A stretch of 64,000 nt of DNA from Porphyrobacter sp. SLTP (GCF_009905735.1 NZ_JAAALE010000002.1:186001-250000), one strand, 5' to 3'; positions 36,315-45,700 are shown, counted from the stretch's first letter. Translations and numbers: made by a program. Notes: generated from the sequence alone by a model not told the origin.

Positions 36315-37621
36315 TGCAGCTTCAGCTTGGGCCGCACGATGCGGTTCACCCGGCCCACCAGCATCAGGAACGTCGCCTTCACCCAGCCGTGAATGCCGAT
36401 CAGGTGCAACCGGTACAGCGAGGTGTAGATGAACCGTGCCAGTCGCCCTTCGATCGCCATGCTCCCGCCGATCAGGTTGCCCATCAGGCTCCCCACCGTC
36501 GAGAAGCGGCTGAGTGACACCAGCGAGCCCTTGTCGTGATAGGCGAAGTGTCGGAGCGGCTGTCCGCGCTGCATCCGGCAGATATTGTCGAACACCGTGC
36601 CTGCCATCTGATGCGCCGCCTGCGCGCGCGGGGGGACGGGGCGGTCTTCGCCGGGCGGGGTGTAGCTGGCGCAGTCGCCAAGCGCGAAGATGCTCGGATC
36701 AACCGTCGTCTGAAGCGTGTCGGTGACGAGGATCTGGTTGCGCGAATTGGTCTCCAGACCGAGGTCTGAGAGGTAGTCTGCCCCCTTCACACCCGCCGCC
36801 CAGACGATCAGATCGGCCTCGATTACTTCGCCTGTCTTGGTGATGAGCTGGCGTGGGCGGGCTTCGACCACCTGCACGTCAGGGCGAACCTGCACGCCGA
36901 GCACGCCGAGTTCATGCTTGGCCGCGGCGGCCAGCTTTTCGGGCAGAGCGGGCAGGATGCGCGGCCCGGCTTCGAGCAGGGTCACGTGCATCCGGCTCTC
37001 GTCGAACACCTCAAGCCCGTAGTGCCGCAGCGCGCCCGCCGCATTGTACAGCTCGGCGGCCAATTCCACGCCGGTCGCCCCGCCACCGACGATGGCGATG
37101 CGGACCTGTTCGTTGGCGGTCGGATCATTCATCATCGCCCGGCTGACGCGCAGGCAATGGTTGAGCAGCCGGGTGCGGAACCGGTCCGCCTGCACGCGGC
37201 TGTCGAGGTAGAGGCAATGCTCCTTCACGCCCGGCACGCCAAAATCGTTCGACACCGATCCCATCGCCAGTGCGAGAATATCGTAACGGATGGTGTGCGC
37301 TTCGATCAGTTCGCTGCCATCCTCGTCCTTCACGGGCGCGAGGCTGATGGTCTTGGCCTCCCGGTCAATCCCGTCGAGGCTGCCCTGGAAGAAGCGATAT
37401 CCCCAACGATAGCAATGGCCGCGATAGCCGACCTCATCGAGGTTCGCATCGAGCGATCCGGCCGCGACTTCGTGCAGCAGCGGCTTCCAGATGTGGCTGA
37501 GGTTCTTGTCGACCAGAATGATGTCGTGCCGCTTGCGCCCGTATTTCGCACCGAGCCTGCGGACGAGTTCCAACCCACCGGCGCCTCCGCCGACGACAAC
37601 AATCTGGGTCTTGCGGTTCAT
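36311..37621 (-). CDS. ndh: type II NADH:quinone oxidoreductase (NDH-2)
   Basis: 436-residue single-subunit flavoprotein that passes electrons from NADH to quinone without pumping protons. It has an FAD dinucleotide fold VVVGGGAGGLELVRRLG, a second NADH-binding GGGATGVELAAEL, the FAD-binding ALGDCASY and a C-terminal amphipathic membrane-attaching region (FIYTSLYRLHLIGIHGW, then basic VNRIVRPKLKLH). Normal length. Peripheral on the cytosolic face of the inner membrane. Convergent with the GFA gene, sharing the stop tetranucleotide. Confidence 0.92.
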   Translation of the reverse strand: MNRKTQIVVVGGGAGGLELVRRLGAKYGRKRHDIILVDKNLSHIWKPLLHEVAAGSLDANLDEVGYRGHCYRWGYRFFQGSLDGIDREAKTISLAPVKDEDGSELIEAHTIRYDILALAMGSVSNDFGVPGVKEHCLYLDSRVQADRFRTRLLNHCLRVSRAMMNDPTANEQVRIAIVGGGATGVELAAELYNAAGALRHYGLEVFDESRMHVTLLEAGPRILPALPEKLAAAAKHELGVLGVQVRPDVQVVEARPRQLITKTGEVIEADLIVWAAGVKGADYLSDLGLETNSRNQILVTDTLQTTVDPSIFALGDCASYTPPGEDRPVPPRAQAAHQMAGTVFDNICRMQRGQPLRHFAYHDKGSLVSLSRFSTVGSLMGNLIGGSMAIEGRLARFIYTSLYRLHLIGIHGWVKATFLMLVGRVNRIVRPKLKLH

Positions 37622-37758
37622 CCGTCACTCCTTGGCACACGCGGTGCAGCGCAATCCCGCAGCCCTGTTAGCGGGTGAGAACAACAATTGCGCGTCAAAT
37701 CAACGTAGCGCCATGCAACTTGTGTTGCGGTGCAGCATGAATGCCACAGGAGAAGCGA

Positions 37759-38124
37759 TCAGCTGTCGGCGTCGAGCCTGCCGAAGAAGCCGATCACTTT
37801 CACCACCTTGCCGGCATCATTGACTTCGGTGATGTCGAGACCATCCATCACGCGCTTGCCATCCATGTCGATCGCCCAGTGGTGGCGGCAGAAGTTGTTC
37901 TGCATTTCGATCCGGCTGTTGTGGCGATAGACTGCGGCAGGGAAGGCGGCGCGGGTTTCGGCGACCATTGTCAGGAAGGCGTCGCGCCCGATGATGTTGT
38001 GGCGCGGATCGACGAAGTGAACGTTGTGCTCCATGGCAGCTTCCGCCATCGCCCGGCGCTCGTCAGGGTCGGGCGTGTTCCAGATGGCAAGCATCGTCTT
38101 GAGGTTTGTTTCGTAAGCAGGCAT
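37759..38124 (-). CDS. NTF2-like (SnoaL-type) protein beside a TetR operator
   Basis: 121-residue cone-shaped NTF2 fold: TMLAIWNTPDPDERRAMAEAAMEHNVHFVDPRHNIIGRDAFL, then HHWAIDMDGKRVMDGLDITEVNDAGKVVKVIGFFG. The substrate is unknown. The start MPAYETNLK at ATG 38124 has GGAG 8 bp upstream; the ATG at 38136 lacks one and abuts the operator. Divergent from the tetR gene, with a TetR-like dyad directly ahead of the start, so it is probably the repressor's main target. Confidence 0.78.
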   Translation of the reverse strand: MPAYETNLKTMLAIWNTPDPDERRAMAEAAMEHNVHFVDPRHNIIGRDAFLTMVAETRAAFPAAVYRHNSRIEMQNNFCRHHWAIDMDGKRVMDGLDITEVNDAGKVVKVIGFFGRLDADS

Positions 38125-38136
38125 CTTCGACTCCAT

Positions 38137-38153
38137 AAACCGACCGACGGTTT
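38137..38153. promoter_or_regulatory. candidate TetR operator
   Basis: AAACCG-ACCGA-CGGTTT: perfect 6-bp arms around 5 bp, 12 bp upstream of the NTF2-like start and 39 bp before the TetR start. This is the size and position expected for TetR binding, and it should repress one or both divergent genes. Confidence 0.6.
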
Positions 38154-38191
38154 GTTTTGTCTGAAGGCGCCTCACGGGTAAAGGGTCAATC

Positions 38192-38782
38192 ATGCCAACC
38201 CAGCAGCAACGATCCGACAAGACACGCGAGGCTTTGCTGGCGGCGTGCCGCAAATTGCTTCTCGAACAGGGGTTTGAGGCGACCACGCTGGGCGCGGTGC
38301 TGGCCGAGACCGGGCTAAGCAAGGGCGCGCTCTATCACCACTTTTCGAGCAAGACCGAGCTGATTGCCGCAATTTACCGCGAAGAATCGCGCCGCGCGAT
38401 CGCGCGGGCGGTGCGGCAGGCAGAAAGCTTGGCAACCTCATCGCCGCTCGCCGAGCTGACGACCACCTGCGCCGCATGGCTGGCGGAAATCCGCGCGCCC
38501 GATGTCGCCGCGATCCTGCTTCGCATCGGTCCTGCCGCGCTTGGGGTGGAGGAGGCGCAGCGGATCGAGAACGACCACAGTCTCGCCTTGTTTGAGCGTC
38601 AGCTGGCGCGCGCGGCGGAGGCCGGGGAAATCGGCAGCATTGACCAGCCGCTCGCCGCGCGGCTGGTCAATGCACTGATGACTGAGCTGGCGATCGCGAC
38701 TTTGGGAGACCGCAGCAAGCCGCTGCCCGATGTGCAGGCGCTGATCCTCAGCGTGCTGAGGGGAATGGAGAGCGTGGCCTGA
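38192..38782 (+). CDS. TetR/AcrR-family regulator
   Basis: 196 residues. The N-terminal HTH (TREALLAACRKLLLEQGFEATTLGAVLAETGLSKGALYHHFSSKTELIAAIY) is followed by an all-helical ligand-binding domain. GALYHHF is the typical recognition helix. The ligand is not known. It faces the NTF2-like gene, with an operator-like dyad in the 67-bp spacer. Convergent on accC, 7 bp away. Confidence 0.9.
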   Translation: MPTQQQRSDKTREALLAACRKLLLEQGFEATTLGAVLAETGLSKGALYHHFSSKTELIAAIYREESRRAIARAVRQAESLATSSPLAELTTTCAAWLAEIRAPDVAAILLRIGPAALGVEEAQRIENDHSLALFERQLARAAEAGEIGSIDQPLAARLVNALMTELAIATLGDRSKPLPDVQALILSVLRGMESVA

Positions 38783-38789
38783 CCCGGGG

Positions 38790-40139
38790 TCAGACCTCGC
38801 GTTCCTCCAGCCACTTTTCCAGCCACTTGATCGAGTAATCGCCGTTCAGCACATCGTCCTGCCGCAGCAGTTCCTGATGCAGCGGGATGTTGGTTTTCAC
38901 CCCTTCGACCACCATTTCCTCAAGCGCGCGGCGCAGGCGCATGATGCAGCCTTCGCGGGTGCGGCCATAGACGATGACCTTGGCGATCATGCTGTCGTAA
39001 TAGGGCGGGATTCGGTATCCGGCGTAAAGTCCTGAATCTACACGCACATGCATCCCGCCTGCGGCGTGGTAATAGGTGACGAGGCCGGGCGAGGGCGCAA
39101 AGTTGAACGGGTCTTCGGCGTTGATGCGGCACTCGATCGCGTGGCCCTGAAACTCCAGCTCGTCCTGCGTGACCGAAAGCGGCTTGCCCTCGGCGATGCG
39201 GATCTGTTCGCGCACCAGATCGACGCCGGTAATCGCCTCGGTCACGGGGTGTTCGACCTGCAGGCGGGTATTCATTTCGATGAAGTAGAACTCGCCGTTT
39301 TCCCACAGGAATTCAATCGTTCCCGCGCCGCGATACGCCATATCGCGCATCGCCTTGGAGCAGACCTCGCCCATTCGGGCGCGTTCTTCGGGGCTGATGA
39401 CTGGGGAGGGGGCTTCTTCCAGCACCTTCTGGTGGCGGCGCTGAAGCGAGCAATCGCGCTCGCCCAAGTGGATCGCATTGCCATTGCCGTCGCCAAACAC
39501 CTGGAATTCGATGTGGCGCGGGTTGCCGAGGTATTTCTCGATATAGACCGTGGCATCACCGAACGCGGCCTTCGCCTCGCTGCCGGCCTGCTGCATCAGG
39601 GTTTCGAGCTTGTCCTCGCTCTCGCACACCTTCATCCCGCGCCCGCCGCCGCCCGAAGCGGCCTTGATGATCACGGGGTAGCCGATGTCTTTCGCGATCT
39701 TGCGCGCTTCGTCAAAGTCGCTGACCGCGCCGTCGCTGCCCGGCACCAGCGGCAGGCCGAGCGCGCCAGCGGTTCGCTTGGCCTCGACCTTGTCGCCCAT
39801 GGTGCGGATATGTTCGGGCTTGGGGCCGATCCAGATGATGTCATGCGCTTCGACGATATCGGCGAACTTGGCGTTCTCCGACAGGAAGCCATAGCCGGGG
39901 TGGATCGCATCGCACTGCGCGATTTCCGCGGCCGAGATGATGTTGGCGATGTTGAGATAGCTCTCGCCCGCAGGCGGCGGGCCGATGCAGACCGCGTGGT
40001 CGGCAAGCCGCACATGCATCGCGTCGGCATCGGCGGTGGAGTGCACCGCGACCGTCTCGATCCCCATCTCATGGGCTGCGCGGTGGATGCGCAAAGCGAT
40101 CTCGCCGCGATTGGCGATCAGGATGCGTTTGATGCCCAT
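38790..40139 (-). CDS. accC: acetyl-CoA carboxylase, biotin carboxylase subunit
   Basis: 449-residue ATP-grasp enzyme that carboxylates the biotin on AccB using bicarbonate, the first half of malonyl-CoA formation. Blocks: [43 protein letters not shown] (glycine-rich ATP loop), [34 protein letters not shown] and [13 protein letters not shown]. Normal length. Sits 4 bp after accB on the minus strand in the common order aroQ-accB-accC. Confidence 0.96.
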   Translation of the reverse strand: MGIKRILIANRGEIALRIHRAAHEMGIETVAVHSTADADAMHVRLADHAVCIGPPPAGESYLNIANIISAAEIAQCDAIHPGYGFLSENAKFADIVEAHDIIWIGPKPEHIRTMGDKVEAKRTAGALGLPLVPGSDGAVSDFDEARKIAKDIGYPVIIKAASGGGGRGMKVCESEDKLETLMQQAGSEAKAAFGDATVYIEKYLGNPRHIEFQVFGDGNGNAIHLGERDCSLQRRHQKVLEEAPSPVISPEERARMGEVCSKAMRDMAYRGAGTIEFLWENGEFYFIEMNTRLQVEHPVTEAITGVDLVREQIRIAEGKPLSVTQDELEFQGHAIECRINAEDPFNFAPSPGLVTYYHAAGGMHVRVDSGLYAGYRIPPYYDSMIAKVIVYGRTREGCIMRLRRALEEMVVEGVKTNIPLHQELLRQDDVLNGDYSIKWLEKWLEEREV

Positions 40140-40143
40140 GATG

Positions 40144-40659
40144 TTAGGAAATCACCACGAGCGGCTGGTCGAATTCGACCGGCTGGGCGGTTTCGATCAG
40201 GATTGCGGTGATGGTGCCGGCGCGCGGGGCGGTGATCGGGTTCATCACCTTCATGGCCTCGACGATCAGCAGCGTGTCGCCTTCCTTTACGGCCTGGCCG
40301 ACTGCCACGAAAGGCGCAGCGCCTGGTTCGGGCGTCAGATAGCAGGTGCCGACCATCGGCGATTTGACCGCGTTCTTGAGATCGGGCCCAGCAGGCGCGG
40401 CAGGCTCTGCCGGGGCAGGCGCAGCGGCGGCCGGAGCGGGCGCGGCGGCAACCGGCGCAGGCGCTGCGGCATAGACCGGCGCAGCCGAAGCAACCGCGCC
40501 GCGCGAGACGCGGATCTTGCGGTCGTCATCTTCGACCTCGATCTCGGTCAGGCCGGTTTCGTTGAGCAGTTCGGCGAGTTCACGCACCAGCGCTGTGTCG
40601 ATGTTCATCCCCGACTTGCGCTTTCCGCCTTCCTTGCCCTGTCCCTCGTCGTTCGACAT
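40144..40659 (-). CDS. accB: acetyl-CoA carboxylase biotin carboxyl carrier protein
   Basis: 171 residues. An N-terminal helical segment ([23 protein letters not shown]) is followed by an Ala/Pro linker (about 57-95) and the biotinyl domain ending in the biotinylation site EAMKVMNPI (Lys137). Biotin on the Lys carries CO2 to AccA/AccD. The start at ATG 40659 has AAGGGG a few bases upstream. Co-transcribed with accC (4-bp gap) and aroQ (115-bp gap). Confidence 0.95.
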   Translation of the reverse strand: MSNDEGQGKEGGKRKSGMNIDTALVRELAELLNETGLTEIEVEDDDRKIRVSRGAVASAAPVYAAAPAPVAAAPAPAAAAPAPAEPAAPAGPDLKNAVKSPMVGTCYLTPEPGAAPFVAVGQAVKEGDTLLIVEAMKVMNPITAPRAGTITAILIETAQPVEFDQPLVVIS

Positions 40660-40774
40660 GAATGCCCCTTGTTCTATGGTACGCCCGTTGGTCCGAGCGA
40701 CCTATTCACGCCAATTGCGGCTGGCAAGTGGCAAGGGTGCAAAATGTGAAACTTGGGTGACGATTGCGGGAAGG

Positions 40775-41215
40775 TCAGACCTTTCCGGACGCTACGGCCT
40801 CCAGCGCAATGCGATAGGAATCCGCGCCATGCCCCTCGACAGTGAGCGCCGCGCCCATGCCGACATAGGAGAGGTGGCGGAATGGCTCGCGGGTTTTGGG
40901 GTCGGACAGGTGAACCTCGATTACCGGCGTGCGGATCGCCTTGATCGCATCGAGCAGCGCGATGGAGGTGTGGGTGTAAGCCGCCGCATTCAACAGCACC
41001 GCCCGCGCGCCTTCGGCCTGCGCCTCGTGCAGCCAGTCGACCAGCATCCCTTCGTGATTGGTCTGGCGCATTTCGATTTCGAGACCCAGCTCGCGGGCGC
41101 GGTCTTCCAGCATCCCGGCGATATCATCGAGCGTGGTGGTGCCATAAATCTCCGGCTCGCGCGTGCCGAGGAGATTGAGGTTCGGGCCGTTGAGGACGTA
41201 GACAAGGTTGGTCAT
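40775..41215 (-). CDS. aroQ: 3-dehydroquinate dehydratase, type II
   Basis: 146-residue type II dehydroquinase of the shikimate pathway. It has VYVLNGPNLNLLGTREPEIYG (catalytic Tyr and Arg), RQTNHEGMLVDWLHEA (Asn, Glu), NAAAYTHTSIALLDA (Asn and His) and VEVHLSDPKTREPFRH. Open frame continues upstream to 41416 across a palindromic repeat, but ATG 41215 gives the standard N-terminus. First gene of aroQ-accB-accC, an order seen in other proteobacteria. Confidence 0.95.
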   Translation of the reverse strand: MTNLVYVLNGPNLNLLGTREPEIYGTTTLDDIAGMLEDRARELGLEIEMRQTNHEGMLVDWLHEAQAEGARAVLLNAAAYTHTSIALLDAIKAIRTPVIEVHLSDPKTREPFRHLSYVGMGAALTVEGHGADSYRIALEAVASGKV

Positions 41216-41324
41216 GGAGAGGGGCTTAGACGCGAAAGTCGTTCCGGGAAAGCTAGGGCTGCACGTCGCTGTGTCACAGTTTAAGGGCGTTTTGCGTCCG
41301 GACGGCGAAACCTCACGCGTACTC

Positions 41325-41411
41325 CGTGATCCCGTCGAAAGCTGGGACCTAGGGCGGTAAGCGCCGTTCCATGAGGCCCTAGGCCCCAGCTTTCGCTGGG
41401 GTGACGATGGA
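41325..41411. repeat. palindromic intergenic repeat upstream of aroQ
   Basis: Two arms (about 41325-41355 and 41376-41411) are complementary with few mismatches; the inner 18 bp of each match except one. A 20-bp loop lies between. CCCCAGCTTTCGCTGGGG inside the right arm also forms its own hairpin. Similar CCCCAGCGAAAGCTGGGG elements recur in sphingomonad genomes (from memory, not checked). It sits between aroQ and the holin gene. Confidence 0.75.
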
Positions 41412-41431
41412 GGCAAGGCGCCAACCTCCCC

Positions 41432-41845
41432 CTACCGATCGACGCCTTTGACCTTCCCCCACTGCCGCGCCGCCGTGTAGCCCAGATAGCCGGTGCCGAA
41501 GAGCGCGTAGAGCGGCTCGGGCAGACCGGCGAGATAGGCGTTCATCCCTGCTGCGATATCCCGCGCGGCCTGTGGGTGAAAGGCGCTCAGCACCCCCATC
41601 GGCAGAGCGGCGAGCAGCAGGATGTACATCACATAGAGGAAGCTGGGGCGCGCGCGGCTGGTCCAGGGGTCGGCGGAATTGGCCTCAGCGACAATCGCCT
41701 GAAGTTGCGCTTCGATCATCCGCATTTCCTGCGTGCCTTCGAGCGCGATCAGTTCCAGCTTGGCTTTCGCCCGCGCCTCCTTGTCGGGGATGATTTTGTC
41801 GATGATCGAGGCGATGGGGCCGATCAGGGCGTCGACGAGGGGCAT
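41432..41845 (-). CDS. holin-like protein of GTA (gene transfer agent) type
   Basis: 137 residues matching the GTA three-TM holin pattern. It has an N-terminal hydrophobic segment (LVDALIGPIASIIDKIIP), a charged helix (KEARAKAKLELIALEGTQEMRMIEAQ), then SADPWTSRARPSFLYVMYILLLAALPMGV and a final hydrophobic segment (LYALFGTGYLGYTAARQW) with a basic tail. Holins permeabilise the inner membrane so that an endolysin can reach the wall. CAGGAG lies 7 bp upstream of ATG 41845. No other phage or GTA gene is in the window, so it is either a detached GTA gene or a co-opted membrane protein. Confidence 0.7.
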   Translation of the reverse strand: MPLVDALIGPIASIIDKIIPDKEARAKAKLELIALEGTQEMRMIEAQLQAIVAEANSADPWTSRARPSFLYVMYILLLAALPMGVLSAFHPQAARDIAAGMNAYLAGLPEPLYALFGTGYLGYTAARQWGKVKGVDR

Positions 41846-41887
41846 GCTTCACTCCTGATTGCATGAGTCGCGCAGAAATGACCAATC

Positions 41888-41915
41888 AGGTTAAAGTAGG
41901 AAAGTGGATTAACCT
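41888..41915. promoter_or_regulatory. AT-rich dyad between lyase and holin genes
   Basis: AGGTTAA (41888-41894) and TTAACCT (41909-41915) are perfect 7-bp arms 14 bp apart, overlapping the last codons of the CoA-ester lyase gene and 43 bp upstream of the holin start. It could be a weak terminator or an operator for the holin. It is AT-rich in a GC-rich setting. Confidence 0.4.
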
Positions 41916-42816
41916 ATTTCGCAGATGCCTCCGCCAATAGCCGCTGTGCAAGCGCCAGATGCGGACGGTCGAGCATCGCGCCGTCCAGCGCCACCACACC
42001 TGCGCCGGGATGATCCGCAAAGGCCTGCACCACGGCGCGGGCGTGTGCCAACTCCTCGGCGCTTGGGGTGAAGGCGGCGTTGATCGGATCGACCTGCGCC
42101 GGGTGGATCGCCAACATCCCGCGAAAGCCCTGCGCCCGCACCGATTTGGCGCGGCGTTCCAACGCCTCAAGATCGCGGAATTCCGGTTGCACTGTCTCGA
42201 TCGGAGCAACCCCCGCCGCAGAAGCGCCAATGAGGCACAGGCTGCGCGCCATTTCGTAGGTGTGGGAATATTCACCGTCCGGCCCGCGCTGCTCCCGCGC
42301 GCCCAGCGCCGAGGACAGATCCTCCGCACCCCAGCTCATCGCCACCAGCCGCGTCTTGCCCGGATAGTCGCCCGCATATTCGCCGGTGCGGAACATCGCT
42401 GCCGCCGTTTCGGTCACCAATGCGGCCACCAAGGTGCGGCCCTGCGGGATGCCGTTCGCGGCCTCCAGCGCAGTAAGATAGTGGTGCAGCTGGGTGATAT
42501 CCGCCGCCCCTTCTGCCTTGGGCAGAAACACCCCGCCGGGGCGCGCGGGCATGATCGCGGCGAGATCGGCGATGCAATCGGCGGTGCTGATCGGGTTGAT
42601 CCGTACCCACAACCGCGCGGCGTTATCCGACGCGGCGATCTGCTCTGCCACCATCGCGCGGGCAGCGGGCTTGTTCTCGGGCGCAACCGAATCTTCCAGA
42701 TCCAGCAGCGCGATATCGGCCGGGCTGGCAATCGCCTTGCCCATCTTCTTTTCACTGTCACCGGGCGCGAACAGCCAAGAACGCATGCGGGGCGGAGTGG
42801 GGGCGGTGTGGGCCAT
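41914..42816 (-). CDS. HpcH/HpaI aldolase/citrate lyase-like CoA-ester lyase
   Basis: 300-residue CitE-like TIM barrel: RSWLFAPGDSEKKMGKA, ALLDLEDSVAPENK (metal-binding acids), RINPISTAD, GVFLPKAEGA, VTETAAAMF (catalytic Glu) and MLAIHPAQVDPINAAF. It probably cleaves or forms a malyl-, citramalyl- or hydroxyacyl-CoA thioester. Start at ATG 42816 with AGAGGA 7 bp upstream; an in-frame ATG at 42834 has no such site. No CitD/CitF partners nearby. Exact substrate unknown. Confidence 0.85.
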   Translation of the reverse strand: MAHTAPTPPRMRSWLFAPGDSEKKMGKAIASPADIALLDLEDSVAPENKPAARAMVAEQIAASDNAARLWVRINPISTADCIADLAAIMPARPGGVFLPKAEGAADITQLHHYLTALEAANGIPQGRTLVAALVTETAAAMFRTGEYAGDYPGKTRLVAMSWGAEDLSSALGAREQRGPDGEYSHTYEMARSLCLIGASAAGVAPIETVQPEFRDLEALERRAKSVRAQGFRGMLAIHPAQVDPINAAFTPSAEELAHARAVVQAFADHPGAGVVALDGAMLDRPHLALAQRLLAEASAK

Positions 42817-42953
42817 GATGGGTTCCTCTCTCACCCCTGCGCTTACGAAGCGCGCCGCCCGCCTGCAAGCCCGCTCACCGCGCGTCTTTCCATTAGGCGG
42901 CGCGCCGACAGGTTGCTATATGGGACGTATATCAACCAGCGGGGGAGCCAGTT

Positions 42954-43433
42954 GTGGCAATCGCATTTTCGGTCAATGGCAAACCGGTGAGCGTGGAGGC
43001 TGACGCCGATACTCCGCTGCTGTGGGCATTGCGTGATGATCTCGGGCTGACCGGGACGAAGTTCGGCTGCGGGATTGCGGCCTGCGGGGCGTGTTCGGTG
43101 CATGTCGATGGCGCGGTGACACGCTCATGCAGCGTGCCGCTCAGCGATGTCGCGGGCAAGTCCGTCACCACGATTGAAGGGCTGAAGAGCGCTGATGGCG
43201 TGCTCCACACAGTGCAGCAGGCCTGGATCGACGCGCAGGTGCCGCAATGCGGGTATTGCCAGTCGGGCCAGATCATGGCGGCGGTGGCGCTGATCGAGCA
43301 GGTCGGCTCGCCCAGTGATGCGCAGATTGACGAGGCGATGACCAATATCTGCCGCTGCGGCACCTATCCGCGCATCCGCACCGCGATCCTTGCCGCGACT
43401 GGCCAAGCCGCCGCGCAAACGGGAGAGGCATAA
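42954..43433 (+). CDS. 2Fe-2S subunit of molybdenum hydroxylase (IorA-like)
   Basis: 159-residue small subunit with two iron-sulfur sites: plant-ferredoxin-like [15 protein letters not shown] and the second [12 protein letters not shown]...[10 protein letters not shown]. It relays electrons from the molybdenum subunit, here without the FAD subunit of the three-part xanthine dehydrogenases, as in isoquinoline 1-oxidoreductase. GTG start at 42954 preceded by GGGGGAG. TAA and the next ATG overlap by one base (TAATG). Confidence 0.88.
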   Translation: MAIAFSVNGKPVSVEADADTPLLWALRDDLGLTGTKFGCGIAACGACSVHVDGAVTRSCSVPLSDVAGKSVTTIEGLKSADGVLHTVQQAWIDAQVPQCGYCQSGQIMAAVALIEQVGSPSDAQIDEAMTNICRCGTYPRIRTAILAATGQAAAQTGEA

Positions 43434-45700
43434 TGGCCGACAACCCCAATCCCGATCTCGATTATCCCGAAACCGCCGCTCCTGCGGCAAAACCGAAGCG
43501 CAAGGGCGTCAAACGGCGCATCTTCCTCGCCGGTTCTGCGCTGGTGGTGGGCGGCGGCATCTTCGGCGTGTGGTGGACCGACAGCAACGCCAAGGGCCGC
43601 GCCAACACCCTTATCGGGGGTGAGGGCAAGCATGCGTTCAACAGCGTGATGACCATCGCCGAAGACGACACTGTCACGCTGTTTTCACCCCATATCGATT
43701 TTGGTCAGGGATCGCACACCGCGCTGGGCCAGATGTTGGCGGATGAACTGGATGCGGCGTGGGACGGCGTCAAAATCGAACAGGCTCCGGCCGATATGGC
43801 CTTCGCCAACGCGGCGCTGGCCAAGGGATTCCTCCCCACGATGGTGGGCGATACGGTGGCCGGGCTGATCCCCGATGCCGTGATCGGCATGATGGCGCGG
43901 TCCATGCCTCTGATGATTACCGGCGGTTCCTCTGCGGTGCGCTTCACCGGGGAGGTTGCGATGCGGCGCACAGGCGCAGCCGTGCGGGCGGCACTTATGG
44001 CTGAAGCGGCCGACCGGCTGGGCGTTCCCGAGAGCGAGTTGACCACGGCGGACAGCAAGGTCACCCACGCCAAGTCAGGCCGCAGCTTGCGTTATGGCGA
44101 GCTGGCAGCAGGCGCAGCGACGCGCTCGCTCAGCAGCGATCCGGTGCTCAAGACCCGCGATCAGTGGAAGCTGATCGGCAAGCCCGTTCCGCGGCGCGAT
44201 ATCCCCGCCAAGGTTGATGGCTCGGCGGTCTACGGGATCGATTTCACGCTCCCCGACATGCGCGTTGCGACCATCGCGGCAGCACCGGTGCGCGGCGGCA
44301 AGCTGGAATCGGTCGACGAGGCCCCGGCGCTCGCCGTCAAGGGCGTCGAGAAGGTGGTGAAGCTACCTGATGCCGTGATCGTGGTCGCCAAGGGTTACTG
44401 GCCCGCGACCAAGGGCCTTGCTGCCCTGAGCCCCAAGTTCACCGATGGCGGCCACAGCGCGATGTCGACCCCGGCTATCTACGCCGCGCAGGAAAAGCTG
44501 CGCAAGGCGGGCGGCGAGCCTGACAATATGGGCGGTGACGGTGATGTCGATGCGGCCTTCGCGGCGGCGGGCGTGAAACTCGTCGAAGCCGAATACCGTG
44601 TCCCCTTCCTCCACCACGCGATGATGGAGCCCTTTGCGCTCACCGGCCACTTCAAAGACGGCACCCTCCACTTATGGGGCGGCCTGCAAGACCCGCTCTC
44701 GACCCGCGCCAAGGCTGCCAAAGCTGCCGGGCTGGAAGTCGACAATGTCGTCTTCCACCCGATGATCATGGGCGGCGGCTTTGGCCGGCGCTTCCCCGAT
44801 CTGGTCGAGATCATCGACCAGATCGCCGTGCTCGCCAAGCAGGTGCCCTATCCGGTCAAGCTGGTGTGGAGCCGCGAGGAAGAGCTGCGCCACGGCACCT
44901 ACCGCCCGCAATCTTCGGCGGGCCTCAAGGCCTCGCTTAAGGACGGCAAGATCACCGGCTGGCGTACCGATTACGTGCAAAGCGGCAGTGCGGAAGGCGA
45001 GGTGCCCTTTATCTACGCCATCCCCGCAACCTCGCGCCGTCACTTTGCCTACCAGTCGAACCAGATCGACGGGCCGTGGCGTTCGGTGAATGCGACCCAG
45101 ATGGGGTTCTACACCGAAAGCTTCATGGACGAGCTGGCGGCGGCAGCGGGTGAAGATCCCTACCAGTTCCGCCGCAAGCACCTGGCCCCCGGGTCGCGGC
45201 ACCTGGCGGCGCTGGACATGGTCGCCAAGCGCTCCGGCTGGGGCACGCCGCTGCCGGAGGGTGTCGGCCGCGGAATTGCGATTGTCGAAAGCTTCGACAC
45301 CATTGTCGCCGAAGTGGTCGAAGCCAGCGTGAAGGACGACGGCAGCCCCAAGGTCTTGAAGGCCTGGGCCGTGGTCGACTGCGGCACGACGGTGAATCCC
45401 TTGAACGCCGAGGCGCAAATCGCGGGCGGGCTGATCATGGGCCTGTCCTCGGCGATCGGCGAGCAGGTTACGCTCGACAAGGGCGCGGTGGTGGAGAGCA
45501 ACTTCTCGGACTACCCGATCCTCAAGCTTGCCGACGCGCCGCCTGTGGTGGACGTGCACTTCATCGAAAGCGGCGCCAAAACCGGCGGGATCGGGGAGCC
45601 GGGCCTGCCGCCGGCTTCGCCTGCACTCGCCAATGCGTTGAGCGCGGCGACCGGCAAGCGCATCCGCAACCTGCCGCTGCTCACGCAAGCCAAGGCGTAA
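43433..45700 (+). CDS. molybdopterin-binding subunit of aldehyde/isoquinoline-type oxidoreductase (IorB-like)
   Basis: 755 residues. A Tat-like signal or anchor (KRRIFLAGSALVVGG at about 24-38) suggests export or membrane tethering. The catalytic domain follows, with SPHIDFGQGSHTALGQMLADEL, VDGSAVYGIDF, VEAEYRVPFLHHAMMEP, GGGFGRRF, and near the C-terminus GGIGEPGLPPASPALANAL containing the conserved catalytic Glu. It binds Mo-molybdopterin (probably the cytosine dinucleotide, as mocA is adjacent). The aldehyde or heteroaromatic substrate is unknown. Confidence 0.85.
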   Translation: MADNPNPDLDYPETAAPAAKPKRKGVKRRIFLAGSALVVGGGIFGVWWTDSNAKGRANTLIGGEGKHAFNSVMTIAEDDTVTLFSPHIDFGQGSHTALGQMLADELDAAWDGVKIEQAPADMAFANAALAKGFLPTMVGDTVAGLIPDAVIGMMARSMPLMITGGSSAVRFTGEVAMRRTGAAVRAALMAEAADRLGVPESELTTADSKVTHAKSGRSLRYGELAAGAATRSLSSDPVLKTRDQWKLIGKPVPRRDIPAKVDGSAVYGIDFTLPDMRVATIAAAPVRGGKLESVDEAPALAVKGVEKVVKLPDAVIVVAKGYWPATKGLAALSPKFTDGGHSAMSTPAIYAAQEKLRKAGGEPDNMGGDGDVDAAFAAAGVKLVEAEYRVPFLHHAMMEPFALTGHFKDGTLHLWGGLQDPLSTRAKAAKAAGLEVDNVVFHPMIMGGGFGRRFPDLVEIIDQIAVLAKQVPYPVKLVWSREEELRHGTYRPQSSAGLKASLKDGKITGWRTDYVQSGSAEGEVPFIYAIPATSRRHFAYQSNQIDGPWRSVNATQMGFYTESFMDELAAAAGEDPYQFRRKHLAPGSRHLAALDMVAKRSGWGTPLPEGVGRGIAIVESFDTIVAEVVEASVKDDGSPKVLKAWAVVDCGTTVNPLNAEAQIAGGLIMGLSSAIGEQVTLDKGAVVESNFSDYPILKLADAPPVVDVHFIESGAKTGGIGEPGLPPASPALANALSAATGKRIRNLPLLTQAKA

